64,000 bases of DNA from UBA12202 sp002691725 (GCA_965660675.1 CBFIAU010000007.1:62001-126000), one strand, 5' to 3'; shown: positions 1 to 7,965, numbered from the stretch's first letter. Notes: generated by a model from the sequence alone, not told the origin. Translations and numbers: made by a program.

Positions 1-984
1 ATGATAGGCATTGGTGATTTGGTATGGGTGAAACCATGGATTGATGCGGCGGCAGACCAGCATGATGTTGTTTTAATGACAAAACCGTCATCCCACGCCC
101 ATATTACCATGCAAGAGCATATCAATAAAAATAACCAGAAAAAAAATATGGAACTGCACCCGCTTTACCGATCTATGAGAGGGCAGAAAGGCAAACATGA
201 TGGCATTTCCGGCATCTTCAGATTAGCCCGTGACATCATTAAAATTAAGCCTGATGAAGTCTGGATATTTCACCGGAGCTGGCGTTACGCGGCAGCAGCC
301 TGGCTGGCAAGAGTCAAAAAAAGAATTGGCTTCGGTCTCGGCAGGCAGCAATGGTTTTTGACAGAACCTTCGCCAATACCTGATCACATGGAAGGCATTC
401 ATCCACGAAAAGCCGTTGCCAGCATATTAAATCCTCAAGGCATATGCCCCAAAGATACCCACCCACGGCTTAAAGCTAATGCTGAGCAAATCGCTCTGGC
501 GAAAGCAACTCTGCCTGCGAATACGCCAACACTTATTATGGGTGTTGGGTGCAGCACGGCGGATCGCCGCTGGTCGCCAAAGCATTTTGCAGATGTTATT
601 AACTGGCTCCATCAATCATACCCGAATTATCATATCGCGCTGTGTGGGGGGCCTGATGAGCAGGATATTGGTGAGCAGGTTTTGAAGCATGTCGAGAGCA
701 AGCCTGATCAGGTTCAGCTGATTTTTGACCAACCGCTTGGCGTTGTTGTTGGTATCCTTCAATTATCCGCACTTTATATCGGTAATGATACCAGCCTGAT
801 CAATATCGCGGCAGCCGTTGGAACAAGGTGTGTCCGCATTTATGCAAGCTCTTTACCAATCCTCTCCTCTGAATACATCACCTCATTATGGCCAGCAGAT
901 AAATCACGGATCAGTGTTTGGGGTAGCATTGACGATATCACCCCAAATGACGTCATAGATGCCGTAAAACCCTTACTGAATTAA
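1..984 (+). CDS. Glycosyltransferase family 9 (heptosyltransferase-like), 5' end probably cut by window edge
   Basis: Likely transfers a sugar, by analogy a heptose from ADP-heptose, onto lipopolysaccharide core or another surface glycan at the inner face of the cytoplasmic membrane. The N-terminal loop GIGDLVWVKPW sits only a few residues from the first ATG, whereas family members usually have a beta strand of about ten residues before it, so the true start may lie upstream of base 1. The C-terminal nucleotide-sugar site is visible as GVGCSTADRRWSP (about residues 180-193) and GNDTSLINIAAAVGT (about 260-274). A nucleotide-sugar epimerase follows 111 bp later on the same strand, which fits a surface-polysaccharide locus. 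Donor and acceptor are not readable from sequence. Confidence 0.75.
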   Translation: MIGIGDLVWVKPWIDAAADQHDVVLMTKPSSHAHITMQEHINKNNQKKNMELHPLYRSMRGQKGKHDGISGIFRLARDIIKIKPDEVWIFHRSWRYAAAAWLARVKKRIGFGLGRQQWFLTEPSPIPDHMEGIHPRKAVASILNPQGICPKDTHPRLKANAEQIALAKATLPANTPTLIMGVGCSTADRRWSPKHFADVINWLHQSYPNYHIALCGGPDEQDIGEQVLKHVESKPDQVQLIFDQPLGVVVGILQLSALYIGNDTSLINIAAAVGTRCVRIYASSLPILSSEYITSLWPADKSRISVWGSIDDITPNDVIDAVKPLLN

Positions 985-1095
985 TCCCCTATCAGTTGTC
1001 TTTATCATCATAAGACGAAGCATTGCCTCTTGCTATATTATTATAAAAACATACATTATAATTTAGTAATATATAGGGTAATGGCATTAACTATC

Positions 1096-1932
1096 ATGAA
1101 TATCTTATTGACCGGACATAATGGTTTCATCGGCCAAAATCTATATAAAGCCCTGTTAAAACTAGGGCATAATGTTGATGGCTGGGATTGGGGTGATGGG
1201 TTAACGCCATCGGCTCCATATCCTCAAATTGCAGGCCGTGATGTCGTTATCCATCTTGGCGCAATCAGCTCAACCACCTATCCAAATGTTGATCAGATTT
1301 TCACCCAAAATACAGATTTTAGCATTTGGCTCTATGATCAATGCCAGGCGCATAATATTGATTTTCACTACGCATCCAGCGCCAGCGTCTATGGAACGCT
1401 AGAGCATTTTAATGAGGCAGGGCCGTTTCAACCGCAAAGCCCCTATGCATATAGTAAATATCTATTTGATCGTTACATTATGCAAAACCCGGCTGATCAT
1501 ATTAAAGTCATCGGCTTTCGGTATTTTAATGTTTATGGCCATTATGGCGAAACCCATAAAGGCGACATGGCAAGCCCTTACACAAAGTTTATCAAACAGG
1601 CTAAAGACCACGGAACGATAAAGTTGTTTGAGGATAGTGATCAATATAGCCGAGATTTCATCAGTGTCGAAGATGTTGTCAAAATACACTGTACGATGAT
1701 AAATAATGCGCAATCAGGCATATATAATATTGGCACAGGCAAGCCGGTCAGTTTTCAGGTTGTCGCAGAGAGTATCGCGGATAAATACAATGCCAAGATT
1801 GCATATGTGCCAATGCCGAATAATCTCAAGCAACAATATCAGAAATATACCTGCGCTGATCTCACTCGGCTGAAGCCGCTTATTGATCCTGAGTTTCAAA
1901 GCATTACAGAATATATCAACAGCCATGATTGA
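1096..1932 (+). CDS. NAD-dependent sugar epimerase, ADP-heptose 6-epimerase (HldD)-like
   Basis: Short-chain dehydrogenase/reductase of the extended type that epimerises or reduces a nucleotide sugar in the cytoplasm. The Rossmann motif GHNGFIG is at residues 7-13 and the catalytic YAYSK (Tyr117, Lys121) is present. The stretches FRYFNVYG, GDMASP and KLFEDSDQYSRDFI resemble ADP-L-glycero-D-manno-heptose-6-epimerase, which fits the upstream heptosyltransferase-like gene, but UDP-hexose substrates cannot be excluded. The chosen ATG at 1096 places the Rossmann strand directly at the N-terminus; an in-frame ATG at 1081 and a TTG at 1030 are alternatives, and no well-spaced Shine-Dalgarno decides between them. 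Length (about 278 residues) is slightly short for HldD. Confidence 0.7.
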   Translation: MNILLTGHNGFIGQNLYKALLKLGHNVDGWDWGDGLTPSAPYPQIAGRDVVIHLGAISSTTYPNVDQIFTQNTDFSIWLYDQCQAHNIDFHYASSASVYGTLEHFNEAGPFQPQSPYAYSKYLFDRYIMQNPADHIKVIGFRYFNVYGHYGETHKGDMASPYTKFIKQAKDHGTIKLFEDSDQYSRDFISVEDVVKIHCTMINNAQSGIYNIGTGKPVSFQVVAESIADKYNAKIAYVPMPNNLKQQYQKYTCADLTRLKPLIDPEFQSITEYINSHD

Positions 1933-1977
1933 GGCATCGTCAGTGACTGTCGGTTTGTTGTGAAAAAGGGATTTGTT

Positions 1978-2370
1978 TTATGTGGCAAACAAAACCTCGT
2001 GCATTAATCGGCCGGGCGAAAAGGTAAATAACCCTGTCAGAATAAGTCCCAGAAAATATAGTAATACCATAACTTTTTTATGTTTTCTGATCTGACCAGT
2101 TTTGACATAGTGATAGCCAAGCCATAAAGAGAATAATGTCCAGATGCTCACCAGATGGATGGGGCTGAAATTCCCCCATAGCTTTATCTCATAGATAAAA
2201 AACGAAGATAGAGCAACAAAGGCCATCAACCCCACCCAGATACGGCCAGCCAATTTATGCTGATACGTTCCTTTAGGCATAGCGATTTGTACAGCTCCGA
2301 TCATGACCGCGGCGATAGCGGCCAGTGCATGAAAGGGGATCGGCGGTTTTTCAGCAAAAAATAATTCCAT
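1978..2370 (-). CDS. DUF2306-like small integral membrane protein
   Basis: A 130-residue protein with about four hydrophobic helices. The first helix after FHALAAIAAV, the HKLAGRIWVG motif near residue 40, FSPIHLVSIWTL near 75, and HKKVMVLLYFLGLILTG near 100 are the usual landmarks of the DUF2306 membrane family, whose function is unknown. The histidines (FHAL, QHKLAG, PIHLV, HKK) are conserved-looking and might bind a cofactor, which is inference only. A TTG codon lies immediately before the chosen ATG and no strong ribosome-binding site is visible. It is transcribed toward the epimerase gene. Confidence 0.55.
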   Translation of the reverse strand: MELFFAEKPPIPFHALAAIAAVMIGAVQIAMPKGTYQHKLAGRIWVGLMAFVALSSFFIYEIKLWGNFSPIHLVSIWTLFSLWLGYHYVKTGQIRKHKKVMVLLYFLGLILTGLFTFSPGRLMHEVLFAT

Positions 2371-2454
2371 CAATGGCTCGTAATTATTATTATAATTTTT
2401 ATCGGTAATCAGATACTAGCCAAACACTCCACTAGAAAAAATCCAGCATATTTA

Positions 2455-2901
2455 TCAAGATAAGGTTCCGTCAATAACATATTGCAAAATACGAACAACT
2501 TGCTCAGGTGTTTCCACCACCGCCAAGGCGGCGGCATCAACCTCTTTTAACGCATGCTGATGGTCAGGCTGGTGCATAACAATGATTGATTTACCCAGCG
2601 CCGCCGCATAACCCGCATCAAATGCCGCGTTCCATTGTTTATATTTTTCGCCAAATCGCACCACAACAATATCGGCATCAGCAATGGCCTTTCTTGTCCG
2701 TATAGCATTGAGCTTTGCGCCTTTGTGATCATGCCAAAACTTGTTGGGCTCATCACCAAGAATAGCCACACCACAATCATCACTCGCGCTATGATCGGTC
2801 ACAGGAGAAGTGAAGCGAACATCCATCCCCTTGGCGCCTCGAATGATCTGATCGCGCCAGTCAGTATGGATTTCTCCGGATAGATATACGGTCATTGTCA
2901 T
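2455..2901 (-). CDS. ytoQ: YtoQ family protein
   Basis: A 148-residue cytoplasmic protein of the YtoQ family, recognised by the near-invariant stretches YLSGEIHTDWR (residues 6-16), FTSPVTDH, GDEPNKFWHDHKGAK, NAIRTRKAI and FGEKYKQWNAAFDAGYAAAL. The fold is related to nucleoside 2-deoxyribosyltransferases and MTH538-like flavodoxin-type proteins, but no enzymatic activity is established for YtoQ that I can assert. The gene ends 84 bp upstream of the DUF2306-like start and may be co-transcribed with it. The ATG at 2901 is preceded by GTGAGA with about nine bases spacing. Confidence 0.85.
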   Translation of the reverse strand: MTMTVYLSGEIHTDWRDQIIRGAKGMDVRFTSPVTDHSASDDCGVAILGDEPNKFWHDHKGAKLNAIRTRKAIADADIVVVRFGEKYKQWNAAFDAGYAAALGKSIIVMHQPDHQHALKEVDAAALAVVETPEQVVRILQYVIDGTLS

Positions 2902-3075
2902 CGCTAATTCTCACCACTGGATGTTGATAAAGCCTCAGCCTATATGGGCTAAAACAACAAAGCAAGCCACATGCCAAGACAATATGGTCTGCATTACTGA
3001 TTGCCTTTAAGCCAATATAGCAATAGGGTTTTAGGTCTCGTCAGGCTTTTACGTCTCGCCACAGGGCATCACATC

Positions 3076-3906
3076 ATGATTGAAGATATATTTTCCCATA
3101 GCTGGATGGCGCCACCCTTCCTTAATCCCGCGCTTGCTACTTCTGCCTTATCATTCTGGCTGATTTGTGCGGCGGCGGTTTTGCTAATGGCTATTGCTAA
3201 ATCAGGATTTGGTGGTGCTATCGCCTCTTTATCAGCGCCATTAATGCTGACTATCTTGCCGGCTCGTGAAACCTTGGCCATTCTGCTGCCACTATATATG
3301 CTGACCGATATATGGGCGATTCTGATTTGGCGCGGCTATTGCTATTGGCGGGTTCTTTTCTGGATGGTGCTGTTTGCTACTATCGGTCAAGTCTTGGGCT
3401 ATTTGCTGATCAGCGTCATCAATGATGATATGCTAAAAGCCATGATTGGCGCGATTGCTATCCTTATCGGCTGTCGCTATTTCATCAGGCTAAACATCAA
3501 AAACAAGGTTGATCAGACACGGCAGATGCGGAAAAAAATTCCGCGGCGGGCAGCATTCTGGTGCAGCCTGTCTGGGTTTTCGTCTTTTATTTCGTTAACT
3601 GGCGGAATTCCGGTACAGATATTTTTACTGCCCTTGCGCATGCATCGCTATTTAGTCGTTGGGACAAGCGCGTGGTTTTTCTTTTCCATTAATATTGCCA
3701 AAGTTCCGTTCTATCTGCATTTAGGTATGTTCTCATCATCGACGCTGTTTATCACCTTGTCGCTCATTCCGGTTATTCCTGTCGGTGTTGTTATCGGAAA
3801 ATGGCTTAACCGCAACATGACTGATACGGTATTCTATCATCTTGTCCATGCTGGGCTGGCTGTGCTTGGCTTGCGGTTAGTTTGGGGGATTATCAGCGCA
3901 GCATAG
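3076..3906 (+). CDS. TauE/SafE family membrane permease
   Basis: Predicted anion exporter/permease of about 276 residues with roughly eight transmembrane segments. The two half-repeats typical of TauE/SafE can be seen: an N-terminal AIAKSGFGGAIASLSAPLM segment (about residues 35-55) and a C-terminal half starting SLSGFSSFISLTGGIP (about 175-190). Family members move sulfite, sulfoacetate, taurine-derived or other small organic anions; substrate is not deducible. The ATG at 3076 is used because AGGG lies ten bases before it; an open frame extends upstream to a TTG at 3001. A second, unrelated-looking TauE/SafE gene sits at 10740-11516. Confidence 0.75.
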   Translation: MIEDIFSHSWMAPPFLNPALATSALSFWLICAAAVLLMAIAKSGFGGAIASLSAPLMLTILPARETLAILLPLYMLTDIWAILIWRGYCYWRVLFWMVLFATIGQVLGYLLISVINDDMLKAMIGAIAILIGCRYFIRLNIKNKVDQTRQMRKKIPRRAAFWCSLSGFSSFISLTGGIPVQIFLLPLRMHRYLVVGTSAWFFFSINIAKVPFYLHLGMFSSSTLFITLSLIPVIPVGVVIGKWLNRNMTDTVFYHLVHAGLAVLGLRLVWGIISAA

Positions 3907-3943
3907 GGCTATCATGTCAATATCAGACAGATAATATTGGCAT

Positions 3944-3972
3944 AAAAAAGGCGCGGATCATGCCGCGCCTTT
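3944..3972 (-). terminator. Intrinsic terminator of the small lipoprotein gene
   Basis: A perfect 10-bp stem AAAGGCGCGG / CCGCGCCTTT (3947-3956 with 3963-3972) with a six-base loop; read on the minus strand the stem is followed by a T tract. It ends 19 bp downstream of the lipoprotein stop codon. Confidence 0.85.
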
Positions 3973-3991
3973 GAGATGATAAGTGAAAGTA

Positions 3992-4324
3992 TTAGCAGCT
4001 CATATCAGGTTGCGTATTCGCAAGCGCGCTCTGCATTTTTTGCGCTCGTGCAGCCAGTTTCATTTGGCGTTCTATCTGCGCTTCGCTTGGCTTTTTGCCC
4101 TGCTTTGTCAATTCACTAGATTGTTGGCCAAGTTCCATAAACTTTGCCATAACAGCAGTAACTTCAGTCATGCAAACTGATGATTTTCCTTCAAATCCTT
4201 CAATTTGCTCTACCACGTCTTCAAGATTATCCAGAACTTCATTAATTGCGGGATCACCAGAATCACCACAAGCAGATAAACCTAAACTAGCACTCAATAA
4301 CAAAACAGCGGCTAAAACTCTCAT
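3992..4324 (-). CDS. Small predicted lipoprotein of unknown function
   Basis: A 110-residue protein with a clear type II signal peptide: basic start (MRVLAAVLLL), hydrophobic core and lipobox LSAC with the modified cysteine at residue 19. After GDSGDP, which lacks an aspartate at +2 (Gly follows Cys), the mature part is predicted mostly helical and charged, with a single internal Cys near residue 50 and a terminal cysteine (PDMSC) that could form a disulfide in the periplasm. The ATG is preceded by GGAG at six bases. An intrinsic terminator follows directly, so it is likely a monocistronic gene. I do not recognise the family. Confidence 0.75.
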   Translation of the reverse strand: MRVLAAVLLLSASLGLSACGDSGDPAINEVLDNLEDVVEQIEGFEGKSSVCMTEVTAVMAKFMELGQQSSELTKQGKKPSEAQIERQMKLAARAQKMQSALANTQPDMSC

Positions 4325-4381
4325 AACTTACTCCATAAATAAAAGTCATGATTTATGAATTAGTATAAAAATTATACAAAA

Positions 4382-4416
4382 AAAGCCCTTCCAAAATTTA
4401 ATTTCGGAAAGGCTTT
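4382..4416 (-). terminator. Probable intrinsic terminator for the 71-residue ORF
   Basis: An inverted repeat AAAGCCCTTCC / GGAAAGGCTTT (4382-4392 with 4406-4416) with one internal mismatch. On the minus strand it ends in a T-rich tract matching the A run at about 4378-4384, and it lies 55 bp past the stop of the small gene at 4472-4687. Confidence 0.7.
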
Positions 4417-4471
4417 ATCAAAGCCGATAATATTAAAAATCGCTTGAATTAGCGCATTGGCGTTTCCTGGA

Positions 4472-4687
4472 TTAATCGAGCCGGCCTTCTTGGTGCGCTT
4501 TCCATACTTCTAATAATAATTCTTCACATTCCTCATTAGAAAGAAACTGTGGCTTATTTTCAAAAGCATCAAATACTCTAGCAACAAACTCATCACCGTC
4601 TTTACAGCCTTCGAGGTGGCGTTCTGCTTTATGTAAAAAAATATGAAGGTCTGTCACACGTCTCCGCGCTTCCTGATTAAATTGCAT
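4472..4687 (-). CDS. Small acidic/helical protein, unknown function
   Basis: A 71-residue protein, probably cytoplasmic and helical (MQFNQEARRR, then amphipathic segments). It has no recognisable catalytic motif. The ATG has AAGGA nine bases upstream and an intrinsic terminator lies downstream, which together support a real gene in spite of its size. Its leader carries a three-copy 13-bp tandem repeat (4703-4740). Function is unknown; the conserved-looking ending EVWKAHQEGRLD has no family I can name. Confidence 0.6.
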   Translation of the reverse strand: MQFNQEARRRVTDLHIFLHKAERHLEGCKDGDEFVARVFDAFENKPQFLSNEECEELLLEVWKAHQEGRLD

Positions 4688-4702
4688 CTTTCATATCCTT
4701 TG

Positions 4703-4740
4703 CTATTTCAGGGTCCTATTTCAGGGTCCACTTTCGGGGC
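4703..4740. repeat. 13-bp tandem repeat, about three copies
   Basis: CTATTTCAGGGTC occurs at 4703-4715 and again exactly at 4716-4728, followed by a diverged copy CACTTTCGGGGC at 4729-4740. It lies in the leader of the minus-strand 71-residue gene, starting 15 bp from its ATG. Confidence 0.9.
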
Positions 4741-4811
4741 ATTCGTTCTCTGGCCTTAGCCCCTTAGAGTTATTTCCTACTATGTCATCAGATCCGCATG
4801 ATGACCAGTTT

Positions 4812-5396
4812 TTATCCTCTGCTTGATGTTATTCTATCTATCATGCGAAAGATCAAAATCAACATTAGCATGCAAATTATCAACCCGGCAATGTCACCAA
4901 TAAGGTAACGAATGATTACCTCAAGCAACTGACCATTATTAATCAGCTCACCTTTCAGCAACGCTCCCGTGATGGAATTAAAAAACGAAGCAATAATGCC
5001 AGCTATAATAACACCCCGCCAATTGGGTAAGAGGTTTGCATATGAATACATATTGTAACCCAACAATCTCAAGCTCTCAAATCCGATTAAAGCAGAACTG
5101 GCGCTAAACAGTGGGATCAACAAAGATTGTGGATAAGAAAAATCAAGCCCCCAGATCGCATGAATAATCACTTCCGCCGGGATCAGCGCAAATAGAGCCT
5201 TAGGGCCTAACAGCCAGGTCGATAAAACACGCACGGCATGCGGCAAAAAAAGAACGCTCGAAATACTTGTCAAACTTCCTAAAAGAGCCGCTTCTATTGG
5301 AAAAATAATATGTATACTGACCCAAAATAATAACAGGTGCAGCGTGATAACAAACCCAGACCAGTGATGGGAAATTATGCGAAAAATATACAACAA
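4812..5396 (-). CDS. Integral membrane protein, MASE1-like appearance
   Basis: About 194 residues with five or six hydrophobic segments. The pattern of a mid-protein NLLPNWRGVIIAGIIASFFNS segment and a C-terminal YLIGDIAGLIICMLMLILIF recalls MASE1-type sensory membrane domains, where a W/IGD-xxG motif precedes the last helix, but here no output domain follows. The reading frame has no ATG or GTG near its 5' end: the only possible starts are adjacent TTG codons at about 5391-5396, so either TTG is used or the frame is an eroded remnant. It lies between two minus-strand genes. Function unknown. Confidence 0.5.
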   Translation of the reverse strand: MLYIFRIISHHWSGFVITLHLLLFWVSIHIIFPIEAALLGSLTSISSVLFLPHAVRVLSTWLLGPKALFALIPAEVIIHAIWGLDFSYPQSLLIPLFSASSALIGFESLRLLGYNMYSYANLLPNWRGVIIAGIIASFFNSITGALLKGELINNGQLLEVIIRYLIGDIAGLIICMLMLILIFRMIDRITSSRG

Positions 5397-5479
5397 AAAA
5401 ACTATAAAACACCTATGATAGGAATATCAAATTTTATTATATATCAAAACACATTAATGACATGATCATCAGGCGTGAA

Positions 5480-5779
5480 TCAGGAAAACTTTTTTATCTG
5501 AGGGACGTATAATCCAGACCGTTCGGTGCCGACTTTATCAATATAGCCCGATTTAATCAGCGTTTGAAATGCCCGATAGAGCGAAGGCTGAGGCATGGAT
5601 TTAACCAATGGATGCTCACGCAGCTGATCTAGATGAATAGGCTTTTGCTCTTTATTTGATAAAATAATAAGAGCAGAGATAACCTTTTTCTCAATTTCAG
5701 TCAGAGATACAATAGACATATCTCTTTCCATTTGAAGGATGAGGTTTCTCAATTCAGCATAATAGGTAATTTCAGTCAT
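5480..5779 (-). CDS. Small winged-helix (MarR-like) transcription regulator
   Basis: A 99-residue protein whose middle and C-terminal part reads as a winged helix-turn-helix: LTEIEKKVISALIILSN (helix 1), HLDQLREHPLVKSMPQPSLYRAFQTL (helix-turn-recognition helix, with PSLYRAFQTL as recognition helix), then the wing GYIDKVGTERSGLYVPQ. MarR/PadR-type proteins of this size bind palindromic operators as dimers. A perfect 14-bp palindrome overlaps the candidate promoter 27 bp upstream of the ATG, which suggests autoregulation. Neighbours are a membrane protein downstream and a divergent DUF4396 gene. Family assignment is by motif only. Confidence 0.6.
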   Translation of the reverse strand: MTEITYYAELRNLILQMERDMSIVSLTEIEKKVISALIILSNKEQKPIHLDQLREHPLVKSMPQPSLYRAFQTLIKSGYIDKVGTERSGLYVPQIKKFS

Positions 5780-5802
5780 AATTTCACAGAACCAATCGTC
5801 AG

Positions 5803-5830
5803 ATAATATAACGTTATATATGTAGTCATA
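5803..5830 (-). promoter_or_regulatory. Candidate promoter with overlapping palindromic operator
   Basis: On the minus strand TATGAC (5830-5825), a 16-bp spacer and TATTAT (5808-5803) form a sigma70-like promoter for the winged-helix gene. The perfect palindrome ATATAACGTTATAT (5806-5819) covers the spacer end and part of the -10 element, the position expected of a repressor site. Confidence 0.5.
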
Positions 5831-5999
5831 TTGGTAATTTCAACACTCAGCCATTGAAACGTGATGACATAATGAATATCTGTAAGAGGTAGCGGTTTGG
5901 CCTAAAACCCCAAGATGTCGCTCAATGTTTTAACAATCAATATTTGCCTGATTTAGTCTTTGTTTTGGCCCCCCCTTATGAAGGAAAAAAGCGCCCGTT

Positions 6000-6452
6000 A
6001 TGATTACTCAACCATCAGTACAATCAGCTAATATGCACTGGCGCTGCTTACAGACATGGCGGCGTGCATCCTATAATACGATGTGGTGTTTGATTGGGTG
6101 TTCTATTGGTGATTTTGGGACGATTGCATTTTTCCAATTCACCGGTATCCCGTGGCCAACATTAGCCATCATGACACTGGCGATTATCAACGGGATAATC
6201 ACATCAATCTGTCTGGAAACCATTATTTTAAGTCGGCAAATGGCGCTTCGTCTCGCCTTTAAGACGGCAATAGGCATGTCGCTATTATCAATGATTGCCA
6301 TGGAAGTCGCCATGAACAGCGTTGATGTCTTGATGACAGGCGGTGCCAAACTAACCTGGTGGGTTATCCCGTTTATGTTGGCGGCCGGTTTTGTTGCCCC
6401 CCTGCCCTATAACTACTGGCGGCTCAAAGCATTGGGCAAAGCTTGCCACTAA
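6000..6452 (+). CDS. DUF4396 domain membrane protein
   Basis: A 150-residue inner-membrane protein with four predicted helices. The family hallmarks are clear: WRRASYNTMWCLIGCSIGDFGT (about residues 21-41), NGIITSICLETIIL (about 65-78), LLSMIAMEVAMNSVD (about 95-109) and the C-terminal signature PLPYNYWRLKALGKACH. The conserved Cys, Met and His residues have led to suggestions of metal handling for DUF4396, which I treat as unproven. The start is not certain; AAGGA lies rather far upstream, and an internal Met at residue 12 is the alternative. It is divergent from the winged-helix regulator 220 bp away, so it is a possible regulatory target. Confidence 0.8.
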   Translation: MITQPSVQSANMHWRCLQTWRRASYNTMWCLIGCSIGDFGTIAFFQFTGIPWPTLAIMTLAIINGIITSICLETIILSRQMALRLAFKTAIGMSLLSMIAMEVAMNSVDVLMTGGAKLTWWVIPFMLAAGFVAPLPYNYWRLKALGKACH

Positions 6453-6493
6453 TCAACACGCATCACTGGTCAAAAATTTCAGGTAAGCATTAA

Positions 6494-7378
6494 TTAGTTG
6501 TGAGGCTTCATGCAAATCGCATCATAATCATGACGTGTTGTAATTTTGCCATCATGGGCAAAAATATCCAGCATGGCAGCATAGCCTTGATCAGTAATCT
6601 CCATATGCGTTGGCCAACATCCCATGCTTTGATAGGCATGAATACATTGCGCCAGAACAGCCTCATCAATATTGGGGAATAATGGCTTTTCTGCCTTAGC
6701 GATATCGCTAGCTGAGGTTGCCATCATATATTCTCGCGTCTTTTGATAGGCACGGCAAAACGCCTTGCCCTCATCACTTGCGAGCCATTCAGGCATTGCC
6801 GCAAGACTTGAAAATGCACATGACCCAACCACTGGCCCCAATGCGGCCACGACATGCCCTGCGCCATCAGCCTCAATTTGTTGGGGGGCTGGCCCTTGCT
6901 GATGAATATATTGTCCGGTGCCTGACCGGAAGGCTGCGTCCATTTCTTTTGCATTACCAGCATCAATGACATTGATCTTGGCAACATCAATCCCCGCCTT
7001 GAAACACGCATATTTGAACATCGTCATCGGCTGACCACCATGATGAACAAGCACATCAGCGCCTTCCAGTTTTGCCCAATGAAAATCATGATCAGGGGTT
7101 CGGCTAGTCAGGAAAAAGCCATCCATGTCATTAATCAAAGCAAAGTGCCGAGCGCTATCTTGACGGCCTTTTTCCAGCGAATGAAAGCCTTGACTGATCG
7201 TCGATTGAACGACTTGTGCTGTCCCATCCTCAAGCGCTGCCAGAGCTGATACGCCGGGGGTTGCCACACTCCACTCATAATCGAAACCCTCACTGGCTAA
7301 AAAGCCGCCCGTCATTGTTGAGATGAGAGGTGAGTAAAATGCTGAAAACAACGTGAATTGAATATGAATAGTTGGCAT
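6494..7378 (-). CDS. ABC-transporter substrate-binding-like protein (SsuA/THI5-like), no signal peptide
   Basis: A 294-residue protein with the periplasmic-binding-protein-II layout seen in SsuA/THI5-like (NMT1) proteins: N-terminal FTLFSAFYSPLISTMTGGFLASEGFDYEW, then ATPGVSALAALEDGTAQVVQST, VLVHHGGQPMTMFKYACFKAGID, and a C-terminal helical region with GCWPTHMEITDQGYAAMLDIF. It begins MPTIHIQFTLF with no hydrophobic export signal, so it is probably cytoplasmic; THI5-like relatives without signals act as enzymes or sensors, and no permease or ATPase gene is adjacent. AAGGAAG stands six bases before the ATG. Ligand is unknown. Confidence 0.65.
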   Translation of the reverse strand: MPTIHIQFTLFSAFYSPLISTMTGGFLASEGFDYEWSVATPGVSALAALEDGTAQVVQSTISQGFHSLEKGRQDSARHFALINDMDGFFLTSRTPDHDFHWAKLEGADVLVHHGGQPMTMFKYACFKAGIDVAKINVIDAGNAKEMDAAFRSGTGQYIHQQGPAPQQIEADGAGHVVAALGPVVGSCAFSSLAAMPEWLASDEGKAFCRAYQKTREYMMATSASDIAKAEKPLFPNIDEAVLAQCIHAYQSMGCWPTHMEITDQGYAAMLDIFAHDGKITTRHDYDAICMKPHN

Positions 7379-7714
7379 GTAGCTTCCTTTCAGGGGGCAA
7401 AAGCATGATGGGATATCATGCCTTCGCTAGCAAAGTTGTTATTACCGCAAGCCCTGTCAAGCAGGGTATATTTTGATATTAAGCCTAATCTGAACAAACG
7501 CCAGTTAAACACTAAACAAATGATAAAAAAACCGATAATACAAACGATAAGATCGCTATCGTAAAAATATTAATAAAAATTTTCTCGCTTTTTTTGCAAC
7601 AAAGTGTCATAAGCAACTCACTCACTACTATGTTTTGAGGGTCAAACGATTTACTTCTCCACGGAAAAGAGGTTGATTGACGATTTAACAACCTTTTATC
7701 CAAAGGAGAGCAAG
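7379..7714. other. Intergenic region: cold-shock gene leader and divergent promoter area
   Basis: About 335 bp between the divergent binding-protein gene and the cold-shock gene. It contains a short inverted repeat GCATGAT / ATCATGC (7403-7409 with 7415-7421) close to the binding-protein start, another ACGATA / TATCGT (around 7543-7561), and an A/T-rich stretch expected for a long cold-shock mRNA leader. I see no convincing ORF or RNA gene here. Confidence 0.5.
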
Positions 7715-7921
7715 ATGCCTAATGGCACTGTAAAATGGTTTAATGAAACCAAAGGTTATGGGTTCATTGAACCCGAAGATAAGTCGCAAGACGTTTTTGT
7801 TCATATCTCAGCTGTCAAAGACGCTGGTATGCAAACACTGAACGAAAACCAAACTGTCAGCTATGAACTCGAACAGGGTAAGAATGGCAAAAGTTCAGCG
7901 GTTAATCTGAAAAGTGCATAA
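7715..7921 (+). CDS. cspA: Cold-shock protein, CspA family
   Basis: A 68-residue single cold-shock domain that binds single-stranded RNA/DNA and acts as an RNA chaperone. The RNP1 motif KGYGFIEP and RNP2 motif DVFVHISAV are intact, following the canonical start NGTVKWFNETKGYG. The ATG at 7715 has the strong ribosome site AAAGGAGAG six bases upstream and matches the normal family N-terminus; the frame is open further upstream but that part is leader. A strong intrinsic terminator follows the gene, so it is monocistronic. Between the stop codon and the terminator there are three tandem copies of a 13-bp repeat. Confidence 0.95.
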   Translation: MPNGTVKWFNETKGYGFIEPEDKSQDVFVHISAVKDAGMQTLNENQTVSYELEQGKNGKSSAVNLKSA

Positions 7922-7926
7922 TCCTG

Positions 7927-7965
7927 TCACCTGACAAGATCACCTGACAAGATCATATGACAAGA
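7927..7965. repeat. 13-bp tandem repeat, three copies, in the cspA 3' UTR
   Basis: TCACCTGACAAGA is repeated exactly at 7927-7939 and 7940-7952 and as TCATATGACAAGA at 7953-7965, ending 12 bp before the terminator stem. Confidence 0.95.
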
